From: Gemmatimonadota bacterium
Lineage (GTDB): Bacteria; Gemmatimonadota; Gemmatimonadetes; Gemmatimonadales; Gemmatimonadaceae
Length of the DNA stretch: 64,000 bases
Assembly: GCA_016714015.1 (NCBI GenBank)
Contig: JADJNZ010000004.1
Coordinates: 372,001 to 436,000, forward strand
Reading direction: 5' to 3'
The notes under the pieces are model-generated. The model saw only the letters and a list, made by a program, of their open reading frames with translations. It made no database searches and was not told the origin of the DNA. Made by a program: the position numbers and the translations under genes. Positions 34,601 through 43,128 of the stretch are shown in pieces (positions within the stretch are counted from its first letter, which is position 1; each line of letters opens with the position of its first letter).

Positions 34601-34637
34601 GACCGACGGCCGTCGCACGGGGCGTGAAGGATCGCAT
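28638..34637 (-). CDS. Giant repeat-containing surface lipoprotein with Ig-like domains
   Basis: The 1999-residue protein starts with a lipoprotein signal (FALVGLGLVLSVLSC, lipid Cys 30). The N-terminal half has bacterial Ig-like (Big_1/invasin) domains, for example GEAALGSWTLGATPGANSITANV. From about residue 860 to the end, five units of about 232 residues repeat. Each is marked by GSGLQ, GAGLQ or GHGLQ, an acidic ADD-x-F-x-V-x-VG segment and VA-x-GGVA-x-R-x-L (centres near 862, 1091, 1323, 1556, 1787). It is Ala/Thr/Val-rich with very few Cys. The ATG at 34637 is set by the signal sequence. Adhesion or a surface-layer role is likely; no ligand can be named. Confidence 0.8.
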   Translation of the reverse strand: MRSFTPRATAVGLRRFALVGLGLVLSVLSCGREVTGPGGVRLARNISFVGQFPGALAHVAEGAGSVVAFDRIRVVLRRSNGAVAIDRLVQFAAGVDSVALDLRVPLQGSSTEGEPLALNLAYLNTAGDTVFRGGPVSVLAVPQGSSSEPPAEVPVPLTYTGPGATAVSVQLLPDTINVLAGAPFAFVAIARDAQATVVTAPIVYRSLDTSRVVVPAIATAAALAREPRGIARITAELAAGSAPDTAVVIIVPRAGALVAIAGGAQSATAGASLADSVRVRLLATDGLALVGVPLTVSVTTGGGAVSTDTIVTDAAGDIRFAWTLGATVGAQSVTVRATGVPDLVVTATASEPPLVATQLVITQQPSAAQVVGVTLAPALRVEARDAVGVPVPAFTDSVTIAFGENPGAGTLSGTLRVAAVNGVATFPGVSIGAVGSGYTLVASAAGLASDTTTSFDVGSAGPAALTVVSGDAQTGFVSQALASPIVVRVTDALAAPSVGATVTFAVVSGGGALTGTTATTNANGEAALGSWTLGATPGANSITANVAGVPALTLTATGTLPPPAIVLAVAGSNVVGFERAGTLNVQLLQPAPVGGLTVTLANQAPAVLDIAPPGSVDFTAGQTLRTIALSGLTIGNATVVATAPGYAPDTLVVPVSLNLISLPPSLTVPLAQTTTLPVQISTPAPAGGAVVKVVSSDPAIARPAVDSVIIAAGTSSVNATIEGLALGTVTFTASNPNYAQDVSTVRVAAELAFTATTAAANATFGGVATVRLESGGTPVAAPAGGIALDFTSRDATCAVAPATGTIDAGLVSTNVALSYGGTAALPCSTRIVVSGPIGFVTDSITVNMAIAPTFTRVASTLGHGLQRNIGASLTAANHGGVTVRVTSLDSSIVLVSPSVSAAGTGSYDTVILPGATSIPLVISAIPTGRVADTIAVRLEAPGFVTHVFNVTVFQPVFQLTGLDVATNPAAIDDAVYVSIGTPLTPAGTSIWNADDVRVGGGPIAVSFLNGAPGIATLVTSARTADSVVALIAEGVNTTPTTVAAGGVAVRPLATGTATISTLVPGSRALTAASGTVTITQAALTLAADYLGSGLQRARTISTPSAPAPAGGTPITITAARTGLVQFAPNATTAGVDTLVVVVPEGQTSASFYVQAADGIAQDSVVLTATAPGFTTATAMQRVWAAVYAFSGLNASGTPLTADDAFFVSLGSPNSAAGTSIWSADDRRAGAPPLDVSIVNSTPATGTLVRTGPVLADSVVVPIVPGVSNTPTSVAAGGVAFRYLAAGTTQVRATIPGAGMRALAGATATVTVNSTALTLANDYIGSGLQRSRTVGLSAPAPAGGVPVTITADRLGVVQFAPNATTLGTDTLVVTIPQGATTASFVVQGADGIIADTVLLSATSPGYASGSGEQRVWQGVVEYSGLLTAMTTLAADDPFTVTVGTPVSPAGTQIWSADARRFGSAPITATVTSATSTVAQLVSTARTGDTVTVDFASGQRTTPTTVALGGVAVQPLTTGTTVINVEVPGFRNVAGALGTTVTVTAPALTLNAITNVGAGLQVGASGSLNAAQHGGIDLVIRSSNPALVRVSASATVAATDSIVIPLANGAASFSYIVAAEDGVTGTASITASAVGFTQDVATVTVVPSAIQLNGLVASRTAFGADDVFQVQVGIPLPNSTALNVTQARRAGAAPLVVTLSSANAAVGTLVTTALVDDTVTVEIVGASAVSPTSVATGGVAMRYLSAGTTVVRATHPTLPTMSTNGVQTVTVTAPTVTLAAIPTVGAGLQVAATGSLSGLQHGGTTVVIRSNDPSRVLVARNATELASDSIVIAVADGVTAFSYVVAGVEGTTGAPTLTALAVGHTAGVQTATVVAPRLDISGLVASRAAGGADDAFAVRVGIPNATNATLTTTQSVRFGVAPLTVTLTSSAPAVGTLTTTALTAGTLTVQIPAGASVSPATVALGGVAFRYLTAGTSTVQVSHASLLAATTAGTVTVTVTP

Positions 34638-34681
34638 CCTATGAAACTGCCCCTTGAGACGGCCGCCGGATAGGTCGTGCG

Positions 34682-35071
34682 TCACACTGGCGGACGCCCC
34701 GGGATCGCACAGGCGTCGAGCCACGCCCGCTCCGCCTCGTCGAACACCCGCGACCTGGTCAGGAATCGGACTCCCAGCGGCGCCTCGAGCGAGAAGCCGC
34801 CGCCGCGCCCCGGGACCACGTCGATGAGCAGCTGCGTGTGCTTCCAGACCTCGAACTGCGCCCCGCCGATGTAGACCGGCGTGCCGTCCACGTCGCCGAG
34901 GTGGACGTCGCGCTGGCCCACCTTGAACTCGCGCTGCGGATAGCACATCGGCGCGCTGCCGTCGCAGCAGCCGCCGGACTGATGGAAGAGCACCGGGCCG
35001 TGCTCCGCCACCAGCTGGCGGAGCACGGCCGTCGCTTCCGGGGTGATGCCGACCCGGGAGATGTCGGGCAC
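34682..35071 (-). CDS. DUF779 family protein paired with aldehyde dehydrogenase
   Basis: The 129-residue protein carries the DUF779 hallmark FHQSGGCCDGSAPMC and a beta-rich C-terminal part (EVWKHTQLLIDVVPGRGGGFSLE). DUF779 genes commonly follow acetaldehyde dehydrogenases of the AldB/ExaC type; the biochemical role is not established, though the Cys cluster suggests metal binding. The GTG at 35071 lies two bases after the dehydrogenase stop, so the genes are tightly coupled. Confidence 0.82.
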   Translation of the reverse strand: MPDISRVGITPEATAVLRQLVAEHGPVLFHQSGGCCDGSAPMCYPQREFKVGQRDVHLGDVDGTPVYIGGAQFEVWKHTQLLIDVVPGRGGGFSLEAPLGVRFLTRSRVFDEAERAWLDACAIPGRPPV

Positions 35072-35073
35072 GG

Positions 35074-36627
<1,554 letters not shown>

Positions 36628-36675
36628 CTCGGAACTCTCGCTTGAAGGGGGTGAGGTGCCGCGGAACGTGGCGTG

Positions 36676-36705
36676 AGGGTAGGACCGGCCCGGCAAGGGG
36701 GTCAA
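36676..36705 (-). promoter_or_regulatory. Promoter of the aldehyde dehydrogenase operon
   Basis: On the minus strand a -35 box TTGACC (36705-36700), an 18-base spacer and a -10 box TACCCT (36681-36676) form a sigma-70-type promoter with a leader of about 42 bases. I see no -24/-12 sigma-54 promoter here, although AcoR relatives normally work with sigma-54. Confidence 0.5.
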
Positions 36706-36712
36706 TCGGCCT

Positions 36713-36742
36713 GCGACATTTGTCCCGCGGACCTTCTGTCGC
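36713..36742. promoter_or_regulatory. Inverted repeat GCGACA-N18-TGTCGC, likely activator site
   Basis: The half-sites lie at 36713-36718 and 36737-36742, just upstream of the -35 box of the dehydrogenase promoter, with an internal GACA-TT-TGTC repeat at 36715-36724. The position suits binding by the divergently encoded AcoR-like protein. Confidence 0.45.
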
Positions 36743-36828
36743 GCCCCAACGGCCCCAGCTTGCGAGGCGTAGCGGGGGAGCGGACATTCCCGCGGCGGCC
36801 CCGGACGCCCGGCACAGGAGCGGAAGCG

Positions 36829-38220
36829 ATGCAGCAGACGGACGCGATCCCGTACGAGTCGGCGGCACAGCGCGAGCAGGCGGCGCAGTGGAGTGCGCTG
36901 GTGGGCACGCGGCGCACCGCGAGCACGTTGCTGGCCGCGCGCGGTGTCCGTGACGTGGTACGGACGAGCTGGCAGCGGAGCCTGGCGGCGCGCATCCGTC
37001 CCGACCTCGACGCGGCCCCGGTCGTGCTCGACGAGAGCGCGGTGCAGGACGCGACGGTCCACACCGACTGGTACGGCGTGGCGTCGGAGGCGATCGCGCG
37101 GCACCGCACCATGCGCGCGGGAGACGGGCACATCCTCACGCTCTTCGACCAGGACGCGCGCATGCTCGCCGCCGAAGGCGACGCCGCGGCGCTCGAAGGA
37201 CTGGCCGAGATCAACTTCCGTCCCGGCGGCGACTGGAGCGAGCGCGCGGTGGGGACCAACGGGCCCGGCACCGCGCTCGCGACCGGTGCCGCGACGCACA
37301 TCGTGGGCGCGGAGCACTTCGTCGAGCGCTGGCACCGGTGGCACTGCGCGGCGGTGCCCATCAAGGACCCGGCGACCGGGCGCATCACCGGGGTGCTCGA
37401 CCTGAGCGGCTTCCGCGAGTCGGCGCATCCGCACACGCTCAACCTCGCCATCGCGCTCGGCGTCGCGATCGAGCAGACGCTCACGGCGCGCGAGTACGAG
37501 CGGCGGTTCGCGATCCTGCAGTCGTTCCAGCAGCTCTCGTCGCGCTACGCGGGCGACGGCGTGATCGCGGTGGATCGCGGCGGGCATGTGCTCGCCTTCA
37601 CGCCGAGCGTGGCGCCGCCGGTGGTGGATGCGCTGGCGGTGCTCGTGCGGCATGCGAACGGCTGCCTCTCGAAGGAGAACGCCGTCCCCGTCGCGATCGG
37701 CGACCGGAAGGCCGCCACCTGGTATCCGGTGCTGCAGGGGCAGCTGGTGGTCGGGGGGTGCTTCGTGCTCGACGGGGCGGCGTTGCCGTCGGGGAGCGAA
37801 GGGATCCCGTTCAAGCCCGGCGAGGTGCGTGTCTACGCGCGGCGCTTCTTCGAGGCCGGCGCGCGCGACCTTGGCCGGCTCAGCCCGATGGTCGCGCCCG
37901 CCGTGTACGACGCGATGCAGGCGTACCACTGGCCGGGGAACGTCCGCGAGTTGAAGAACGTCATCCGCCGGATGCTGCAGCTCACCACCGGCGAGATCCG
38001 CGTGGAGCACCTTCCGCACGCGATCCGCGAAGCGTACGCGGGGACGGTGGACGTGCACACGTCGGCGATCGACGCCGAGGATGCGCGGTTGATCGAGGTG
38101 GTGCAGCGCGCCGCGACGATGGCCGAAGCGGCATCGGAGCTCGGGATCACGCGCAGCACGCTCTACCGGCGCATGGAGCGGTTCGGGCTCAAGCCGGGCC
38201 GGGTCGTCCGCCGCGACTGA
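36829..38220 (+). CDS. AcoR-like regulator without the AAA+ ATPase domain
   Basis: The 463-residue protein starts with an AcoR-type GAF region (residues about 45-215; NFRPGGDWSERAVGTNGPGTAL). A PAS-like segment follows (GVIAVDRGGHVLAFTP). A short remnant of a sigma-54 activator C-domain comes next (YHWPGNVRELKNVIRRML, near 363-380), then a Fis-type helix-turn-helix (EAASELGITRSTLYRRM). The Walker A motif and GAFTGA loop are absent, so it cannot remodel sigma-54 holoenzyme. AGGAG precedes the ATG at 36829. It is divergent from the aldehyde dehydrogenase operon and probably controls it by a simpler mechanism. Its stop overlaps the propeller gene start by one base. Confidence 0.82.
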   Translation: MQQTDAIPYESAAQREQAAQWSALVGTRRTASTLLAARGVRDVVRTSWQRSLAARIRPDLDAAPVVLDESAVQDATVHTDWYGVASEAIARHRTMRAGDGHILTLFDQDARMLAAEGDAAALEGLAEINFRPGGDWSERAVGTNGPGTALATGAATHIVGAEHFVERWHRWHCAAVPIKDPATGRITGVLDLSGFRESAHPHTLNLAIALGVAIEQTLTAREYERRFAILQSFQQLSSRYAGDGVIAVDRGGHVLAFTPSVAPPVVDALAVLVRHANGCLSKENAVPVAIGDRKAATWYPVLQGQLVVGGCFVLDGAALPSGSEGIPFKPGEVRVYARRFFEAGARDLGRLSPMVAPAVYDAMQAYHWPGNVRELKNVIRRMLQLTTGEIRVEHLPHAIREAYAGTVDVHTSAIDAEDARLIEVVQRAATMAEAASELGITRSTLYRRMERFGLKPGRVVRRD

Positions 38221-39407
38221 TGCGCGCTCACCATCGGGCTGCTCTCTGCGCGGCGTTCCTCGCCGGTCCCCTCGGCGCTCAGTCGACCGCGCCGCGCGCC
38301 GACACGCTGCGCCTCCGCCTGCGGTGGGAGATCGCCGAGGGCGGTGCCGCGGTCGCCGAGTCCCTCGGGGTGCTCTCGGGCATCGCGGTCGATCGCGCGG
38401 GGACGGTGTACGTCTCCGATCGCGGCGCCACGAAGGTCTGGGTGTTCGATTCGCTCGGACGATCCCTGCGCGGGATCGGACGGAAGGGGGAGGGGCCGGG
38501 CGAGTTCACGAGCCCCACGGGTCTCGTCGTCGGGCCCGATGGACGGCTCTGGGTGCGCGACGTGACGCGCATCAGCCGGTTCGCGGCGGATCCCGCGACG
38601 GGACGGCTCACGCGGTACGAGGCGAGCGCGCCGGGGCCGACGATGGGCGACTGGATGTCGGATCGCGCCTCGCGCTTCACCGCCGATGGCGCGCTGATCC
38701 ATCCGGAGTTCAACGTGGTGATGCGCGACCCGGCGCAGGCGCGCACCGGTCGCTTCCTCGTGCTCGGCGCCGACGGTGCGGTGCGCGATTCGCTCGTGGT
38801 GCCGAGCTTCCCCGGCGCACCGGCGATGTACGCGCGCGTGTCGATCGACGCGAACTCGGGGCGCATGTTGCGCGGCTTGAACCATGTGCCGTTCGCACCG
38901 CTGCCGGTCTACGACGTCACGCCGCGGCGCACGCTGCTGCTCGGGGATGGCGCGGCGTATCGCATCCGCGAGGTGGACCGGGCGGGGAAGGTCGTGCGCG
39001 AGTTCACGCGCGCGGTGGCGCCGGTGCGGATCCCCGCCGCCGAGCGACGCGACAGCCTGGCGGCGCTCAAGGCGCGGGTGGACTCGGTCGCCGGGATGCG
39101 CACCCGCGTGCAGGGGGCGCCGCCCGAGGTGTGGGCGCTCAAGCTGCCGGAGGTCTATCCGCCGTACATGGCCGTGTATGCGGGCGTCGATGGACGCATC
39201 TGGGTGCGGCGCTGGGTGCCGGGCGGCGAGGCGCGCAGCGTGTTCGACGTCTTCGAGGCCGATGGGCGGTTCCGCGCGGTGGTCGAGGTGCCGCGCGAGA
39301 TCGCGGTGCTGCCGACGCCGTACCTCTCGCTCGACGGCATCGCGGCGATCGGCATCGATCGCGAGACCGGCGCGCACACCATCCTTCGCTTCGGAGCGGC
39401 GCGATGA
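38220..39407 (+). CDS. Six-bladed beta-propeller secreted protein
   Basis: The 395-residue product has a Sec signal (ALCAAFLAGPLGAQS) and propeller blades: GVLSGIAVDRAGTVYVSDRG with VWVFDSLGRSLRGIGRKG, GPGEFTSPTGLVVGPDGRLWVRD, and later AVYAGVDGRIWVRRWVPGG. The GEGPGEF turn is typical of the six-bladed family seen also at 15195-16409. Ligand unknown. It is coupled to the AcoR-like gene (TGATG) and to the next lipoprotein gene (ATGA), so the three form one transcript, an odd mix of regulator and envelope proteins. Confidence 0.75.
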   Translation: MRAHHRAALCAAFLAGPLGAQSTAPRADTLRLRLRWEIAEGGAAVAESLGVLSGIAVDRAGTVYVSDRGATKVWVFDSLGRSLRGIGRKGEGPGEFTSPTGLVVGPDGRLWVRDVTRISRFAADPATGRLTRYEASAPGPTMGDWMSDRASRFTADGALIHPEFNVVMRDPAQARTGRFLVLGADGAVRDSLVVPSFPGAPAMYARVSIDANSGRMLRGLNHVPFAPLPVYDVTPRRTLLLGDGAAYRIREVDRAGKVVREFTRAVAPVRIPAAERRDSLAALKARVDSVAGMRTRVQGAPPEVWALKLPEVYPPYMAVYAGVDGRIWVRRWVPGGEARSVFDVFEADGRFRAVVEVPREIAVLPTPYLSLDGIAAIGIDRETGAHTILRFGAAR

Positions 39408-40423
39408 GGCGCCTCGCATGCACGCTCGTCACCGCGGCGGGACTCGCGGTCGCCGCCTGCGGTGGTGGGGACGACGGGCCCGCATCGCCGGGCCCGGTGG
39501 GCGCCGACAGCGCGATCCTCCTCGAGGACTTCTCGGCGCGGACATTCCTCCCCGCGGACAACTGGTGGAACGTGAGCGTCGCGTCGGCGCCGGTCGATCC
39601 GGATTCGGACACGCTCATCCACTTCATCTCCGCGCGCACGCTCGCGAATCCGGGCGCGAACCGGCAGATGCATCCCGACTTCGGGCCGCCGCCGTATGGC
39701 ATCCCGTACATCGGCGTGAGCGATGCGGAGCCGTTGTCGCCGGTGACCTACGTGCTCTATGGCGCGCAGAGCGACGCCGGGGCGCCCGGCGCAGCGGCCG
39801 GCTTCCCGATCCCGCGCGCCGCGCGCACGCGCGCGAACTTCATCGAAGGCGGCGTCGCCGGTGGCGGGACGAGCGGCGACCGGCACCTGATCCTCGTCGA
39901 CCGCGACCGCAACCTGCTGTTCGAGACCTGGGCGACCCGGTGGAACGGTCGATGGGAGGCCGGGTCGGGGGCGGTGTTCGATCTCGGCAGCAACGCGCGC
40001 CGCCCCGACGGGTGGACCTCGGCCGATGCGGCGGGACTCGCGATCTTCCCCGGCCTCGTGCGCTACGACGAGTTCGCGCGGAACGCGCCCATCACGCACG
40101 CCTTCCGCGTGACGGTGCGCGCGACCAACGGCTACGTCTGGCCGGCGTCGCACGAGGCCGGGTCGACCACGGGCGCCCTCCCGATGGGTGCACGGCTCCG
40201 CCTGAAGGCCTCGGTGGACATCAGCGGCTACCCGGCCGGCGTGCAGCGGATCTTCCAGGCGATGAAGACGTACGGGCTCATCGTCGCGGACAACGGCAGC
40301 GACCTGTACGTCTCGGGCACGATGGACCCGCGCTGGGACAATGACGTGCTGAACCCGGCGTTCCACGCGCTCCGCGCGAACGACTTCGAGGTGATCCTGC
40401 GCGGATGGGGCGCGCCGCCCTGA
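39404..40423 (+). CDS. Hypothetical lipoprotein
   Basis: The 339-residue protein has a lipoprotein signal (GLAVAAC, Cys 19) and a Gly/Asp/Pro linker. A globular domain follows with PADNWWNVSVASAPVDPDSD, GGTSGDRHLILVDRDRNLLFE and ITHAFRVTVRATNGYVWPASH. I do not recognise the family with certainty; the conserved Trp/Asp/His-rich strings suggest an enzyme or carbohydrate-binding surface protein. It overlaps the propeller gene by four bases. Confidence 0.6.
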   Translation: MRRLACTLVTAAGLAVAACGGGDDGPASPGPVGADSAILLEDFSARTFLPADNWWNVSVASAPVDPDSDTLIHFISARTLANPGANRQMHPDFGPPPYGIPYIGVSDAEPLSPVTYVLYGAQSDAGAPGAAAGFPIPRAARTRANFIEGGVAGGGTSGDRHLILVDRDRNLLFETWATRWNGRWEAGSGAVFDLGSNARRPDGWTSADAAGLAIFPGLVRYDEFARNAPITHAFRVTVRATNGYVWPASHEAGSTTGALPMGARLRLKASVDISGYPAGVQRIFQAMKTYGLIVADNGSDLYVSGTMDPRWDNDVLNPAFHALRANDFEVILRGWGAPP

Positions 40424-40432
40424 GGGCGACCG

Positions 40433-40443
40433 TCACATCGTGA
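40433..40443. promoter_or_regulatory. Inverted repeat TCAC-N3-GTGA, fourth copy
   Basis: TCACATCGTGA is identical to the copies before the two CZB genes. It starts ten bases after the lipoprotein stop and ends 37 bases before the barrel gene at 40480, closer to the start codon than the other copies, so it might act differently here. Confidence 0.4.
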
Positions 40444-40479
40444 GAGCGGCATTGCCCGGTGCGCGTCCCGGGGGGCAGG

Positions 40480-41094
40480 ATGTCCCGCATGACCTCCCGC
40501 CACGGATCCCCGCATCGCTACCGACGACGGCTCGCGCTGCTGCTCGGTGCGGTCGCGCTCGCGGTGGCCCCATCGCGCGCCGTGGCGCAGGCGGCGCCGC
40601 AGGCCGCGCCCGCCAATGCCGGCCTCTGGTACGAGGTGACGCTCGGCGGCGCGGGCTCGCGGCTCGCCTGTTCGATCTGCTCGGCGCACCGTGATCTCGG
40701 CGCGGTGATCACCGGGGCGCTCGGTGCGTACGCGTCGCCCACGTTGCGCGTGGGACTCGAACTGTCGCGGTGGACGTACCGCGATGTCGGGGTGCGCGAG
40801 ATGACGAGTGGCATCGGCCTCGTCGCGCACATGAAGCCCTCGGCGCGCAGCCGGCTGTACCTGCTCGGCGGCGCCGGGTGGACCAGCTATCGCGCGAGCG
40901 ACTACACGTTCGGCGCGCCGCGGGCCTCGGTCGGCATCGGGTACGACGTGCCGCTCGCCGGCGCGTGGGTGGCCGGCAACGTGCTGACGATGGACCTCGC
41001 GGCGTTCGGCAAGCTGCGCAACGAGAGCGTGACGGTGGTGGACAACGTGGGCTTGAGCGCGATCAGGATGGCGGTGCAGCTGCGGCGGAGATAG
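40480..41094 (+). CDS. Small outer-membrane beta-barrel protein
   Basis: The 204-residue product has a signal sequence (RLALLLGAVALAVAPSRAVAQ) and eight or so amphipathic strands (LRVGLELSRWTYRDVG, SRLYLLGGAGWTSYRA, RASVGIGYDVPLAG) ending in IRMAVQLRRR. It resembles OmpA/OmpW-type eight-stranded barrels. The segment RLACSICSAHRD near the first strand contains two cysteines three apart, unusual in a barrel. The ATG at 40480 is one of two close choices; another lies nine bases later. Confidence 0.62.
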   Translation: MSRMTSRHGSPHRYRRRLALLLGAVALAVAPSRAVAQAAPQAAPANAGLWYEVTLGGAGSRLACSICSAHRDLGAVITGALGAYASPTLRVGLELSRWTYRDVGVREMTSGIGLVAHMKPSARSRLYLLGGAGWTSYRASDYTFGAPRASVGIGYDVPLAGAWVAGNVLTMDLAAFGKLRNESVTVVDNVGLSAIRMAVQLRRR

Positions 41095-41202
41095 GCGGAA
41101 GGAGGAAGGTCGAAGGAGATCCAATCACGGAGCGTGTCAGGCCCTGCGAAGGGTCACCGGCTCCCGAATCGGCCACGCGTGCGTGGCGGAGGAGGAAGTC
41201 GC

Positions 41203-42435
41203 ATGTCCCGTGGTCCCCATCCGGTCCCTCGCGCGCTGATGCTCGCGCTCGCCGCGCTCGCCGCCTGCGATTCGACGGATCTCGCGTCGCCGCGCTTCGA
41301 CCAGGTCGCCGAGATCGGATTCGGTCAGGCGTACTCGGTCTGGAGCCCGTCCGGCACGGACACGTGCACCCGTGAGCAGCACGATGCCTTCAGCGTCGTC
41401 GGGCCCGACGGGCTGCGCTATCCGACCTGGCATCCGGCGGTCGATCCGGCGACCGGTTGCCACTTCGGGCACGAGCATGGGCGCGACCCGCGCGGCTCGG
41501 ACCTCTATCGCGAGATCGGCGACGTGCCGTTCGGCTACGCCAACCAGCATCTCGTCGAGAGCGGGTTCGGCGCCGCGCGCGTGGAGGATCACGTCGGGCA
41601 CAAGATCGAGTGGGAGAACGACATGACGATGGAGGTCGGCAACACCGGGACCTCCACCTTCACCGTCACCTGCGACGTGCTCACCAAGCTCCATCAGGGG
41701 ACGCACTCGCCGGACGCGTTCACCAACAACCTGCACGAGGTCGCGTACCACATCCGCTGCACCGACGGCACCGCGTTCAGCGCGACGCTGCTCACGCCGA
41801 TCGGCACGCCGGGGCAGCTGATCCCCAACTGCGACCGCGAGCGTCCCATCACCGCCGGCCTGCCGACGCCGCCCAACTCGCCCGATGGCGGCGGCATCCG
41901 TCGCCTCCCGGACGGCCTGTGCGTCGCCGAGCGGATCGCCGAGAGCCCGAACAACCCGCACTTCGACGGGATCCTCCATGAGAACTGGGAGGTGAGCGCC
42001 TCGCTCCGTCGCGCCGACGGCCACTGGCTCGTCGCGTTCGGCCCCTACTACCAGGTGATGGATCCGAGCCGGTACTACGATGCGGCCTCGACCGACCGGT
42101 CGATGTCGCGGCCGATCGATCTCTGCTACCAGCCGGCGATCCGCGGGCGCGGTCGCTGCGCGGGGCTCGCCGACTCGGTCGCCTGGAACGATCCGCGCTC
42201 GCCGTTCAAGGGCGTGCGGCGCGTGGTGGACATCAACGGCAACCACATCGACAACGCCGGGGGCCCGACGGTCTGGTTCACCGACCCGCTCGGGCGGCGC
42301 GGCAGTCCCGATCCGTTCCCGGGGTCGATCCGCCAGTGGGTCGCGCGGCACACCAATCAGGGCCTCGACCTGCACGGGGCGGTGATGGGTCGCGACCGCA
42401 GCTACGATGCGCCCGGCGTGCGGGCGCCCAACTGA
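41203..42435 (+). CDS. Hypothetical lipoprotein with Cys-rich globular domain
   Basis: The 410-residue protein has a lipoprotein signal with LAAC (Cys 22). The mature chain has several cysteines (DTCTREQHDAF, TGCHFGHEHGRDPRG, LCYQPAIRGRGRCAG) and His/Asp-rich strings such as HFGHEHGRD that could bind metal. A good GGAGGAGGAAG ribosome site precedes the ATG at 41203. I recognise no family. It is coupled by a one-base overlap to the barrel gene at 42435, suggesting a surface lipoprotein with its partner barrel. Confidence 0.62.
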   Translation: MSRGPHPVPRALMLALAALAACDSTDLASPRFDQVAEIGFGQAYSVWSPSGTDTCTREQHDAFSVVGPDGLRYPTWHPAVDPATGCHFGHEHGRDPRGSDLYREIGDVPFGYANQHLVESGFGAARVEDHVGHKIEWENDMTMEVGNTGTSTFTVTCDVLTKLHQGTHSPDAFTNNLHEVAYHIRCTDGTAFSATLLTPIGTPGQLIPNCDRERPITAGLPTPPNSPDGGGIRRLPDGLCVAERIAESPNNPHFDGILHENWEVSASLRRADGHWLVAFGPYYQVMDPSRYYDAASTDRSMSRPIDLCYQPAIRGRGRCAGLADSVAWNDPRSPFKGVRRVVDINGNHIDNAGGPTVWFTDPLGRRGSPDPFPGSIRQWVARHTNQGLDLHGAVMGRDRSYDAPGVRAPN

Positions 42436-43106
42436 TGCGCGCGTCCAGACTGGAGTTCGCGGTCGCGACGATCATCGTGATGCTGATCGCGCTGGCGGTG
42501 CTCGCGGCGCTCTCGCCGCGATCGGCCTTCGCGCAGGTCGCGCCGGATGGCCCGCGGCTCGTCTCGCCGCACGGTTCGGGGGGGATGGGCGTGCATTGGG
42601 TGCAGCACGCGGCCTATCCGGGCGACGCCGGGGCGATGCTCGTGACGTGGGCGATGCCCGCGCTGCCCACGGGGTTCCGGTTGCGTGCCGGCGGAGGGCA
42701 GGGCGCCGGTGGCCGCAGCGCCGTCCTCGGCGGGATCGACTTCCAGTCACCGCTCCGGCGGCGCACCGCGCCATGGGCGATCGAGCTCGACTGGCAGGCC
42801 GGGCTGGCGCTCAGCGCCGGCGATTACTCGCTCCTCACGCTGCCGGTTGGACTCGCCGGCAGTTCCTCGTGGCAATCGGGCTCGGTGTGGGCGGCGCCGT
42901 ACGTGGTCGTCGGCGCGTCCGCGGACCTGCGACTCGGGGACCGCGCGCCGGCGAAGGAGTTCATCGTCGATCCGACGCTCGAGGCGGGACTCGACCTCGC
43001 GTTCGACGTCGAGCGGCGCGTGGTGCTCCGCGCCGCGACGGTGTTCGGGGAACGACAGGCGGTGTCGTTCGGTGTGGGACTCGGGCTGGGACGGCTCAGG
43101 CGTTGA
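42435..43106 (+). CDS. Outer-membrane beta-barrel-like protein
   Basis: The 223-residue product starts with a hydrophobic signal (FAVATIIVMLIALAVLAAL, cleavage near SAFAQ). Amphipathic strands follow (WAIELDWQAGLALSAGDYSL, AAPYVVVGASADLRLG, AVSFGVGLGLGRL). Length and strand pattern suit an eight- to ten-stranded barrel. Start ATG overlaps the preceding lipoprotein stop (TGATG). Function unknown. Confidence 0.6.
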   Translation: MRASRLEFAVATIIVMLIALAVLAALSPRSAFAQVAPDGPRLVSPHGSGGMGVHWVQHAAYPGDAGAMLVTWAMPALPTGFRLRAGGGQGAGGRSAVLGGIDFQSPLRRRTAPWAIELDWQAGLALSAGDYSLLTLPVGLAGSSSWQSGSVWAAPYVVVGASADLRLGDRAPAKEFIVDPTLEAGLDLAFDVERRVVLRAATVFGERQAVSFGVGLGLGRLRR

Positions 43107-43111
43107 GCCGT
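43091..43111. terminator. Hairpin between convergent genes
   Basis: An eight-base stem, ACGGCTCA with TGAGCCGT, forms over the stop of the barrel gene. A second stem, GGCGCGTC/GACGCGCC, follows at 43123-43141 over the stop of the minus-strand DUF2911 gene. Together they would end transcription from both sides. Confidence 0.55.
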
Positions 43112-43128
43112 CCCGCCCGCGTGGCGCG

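Noticed and set aside
28651..34644. Several plus-strand frames opposite the giant lipoprotein
   Set aside because: They mirror the repeats of the minus-strand gene and lack signals or domains.
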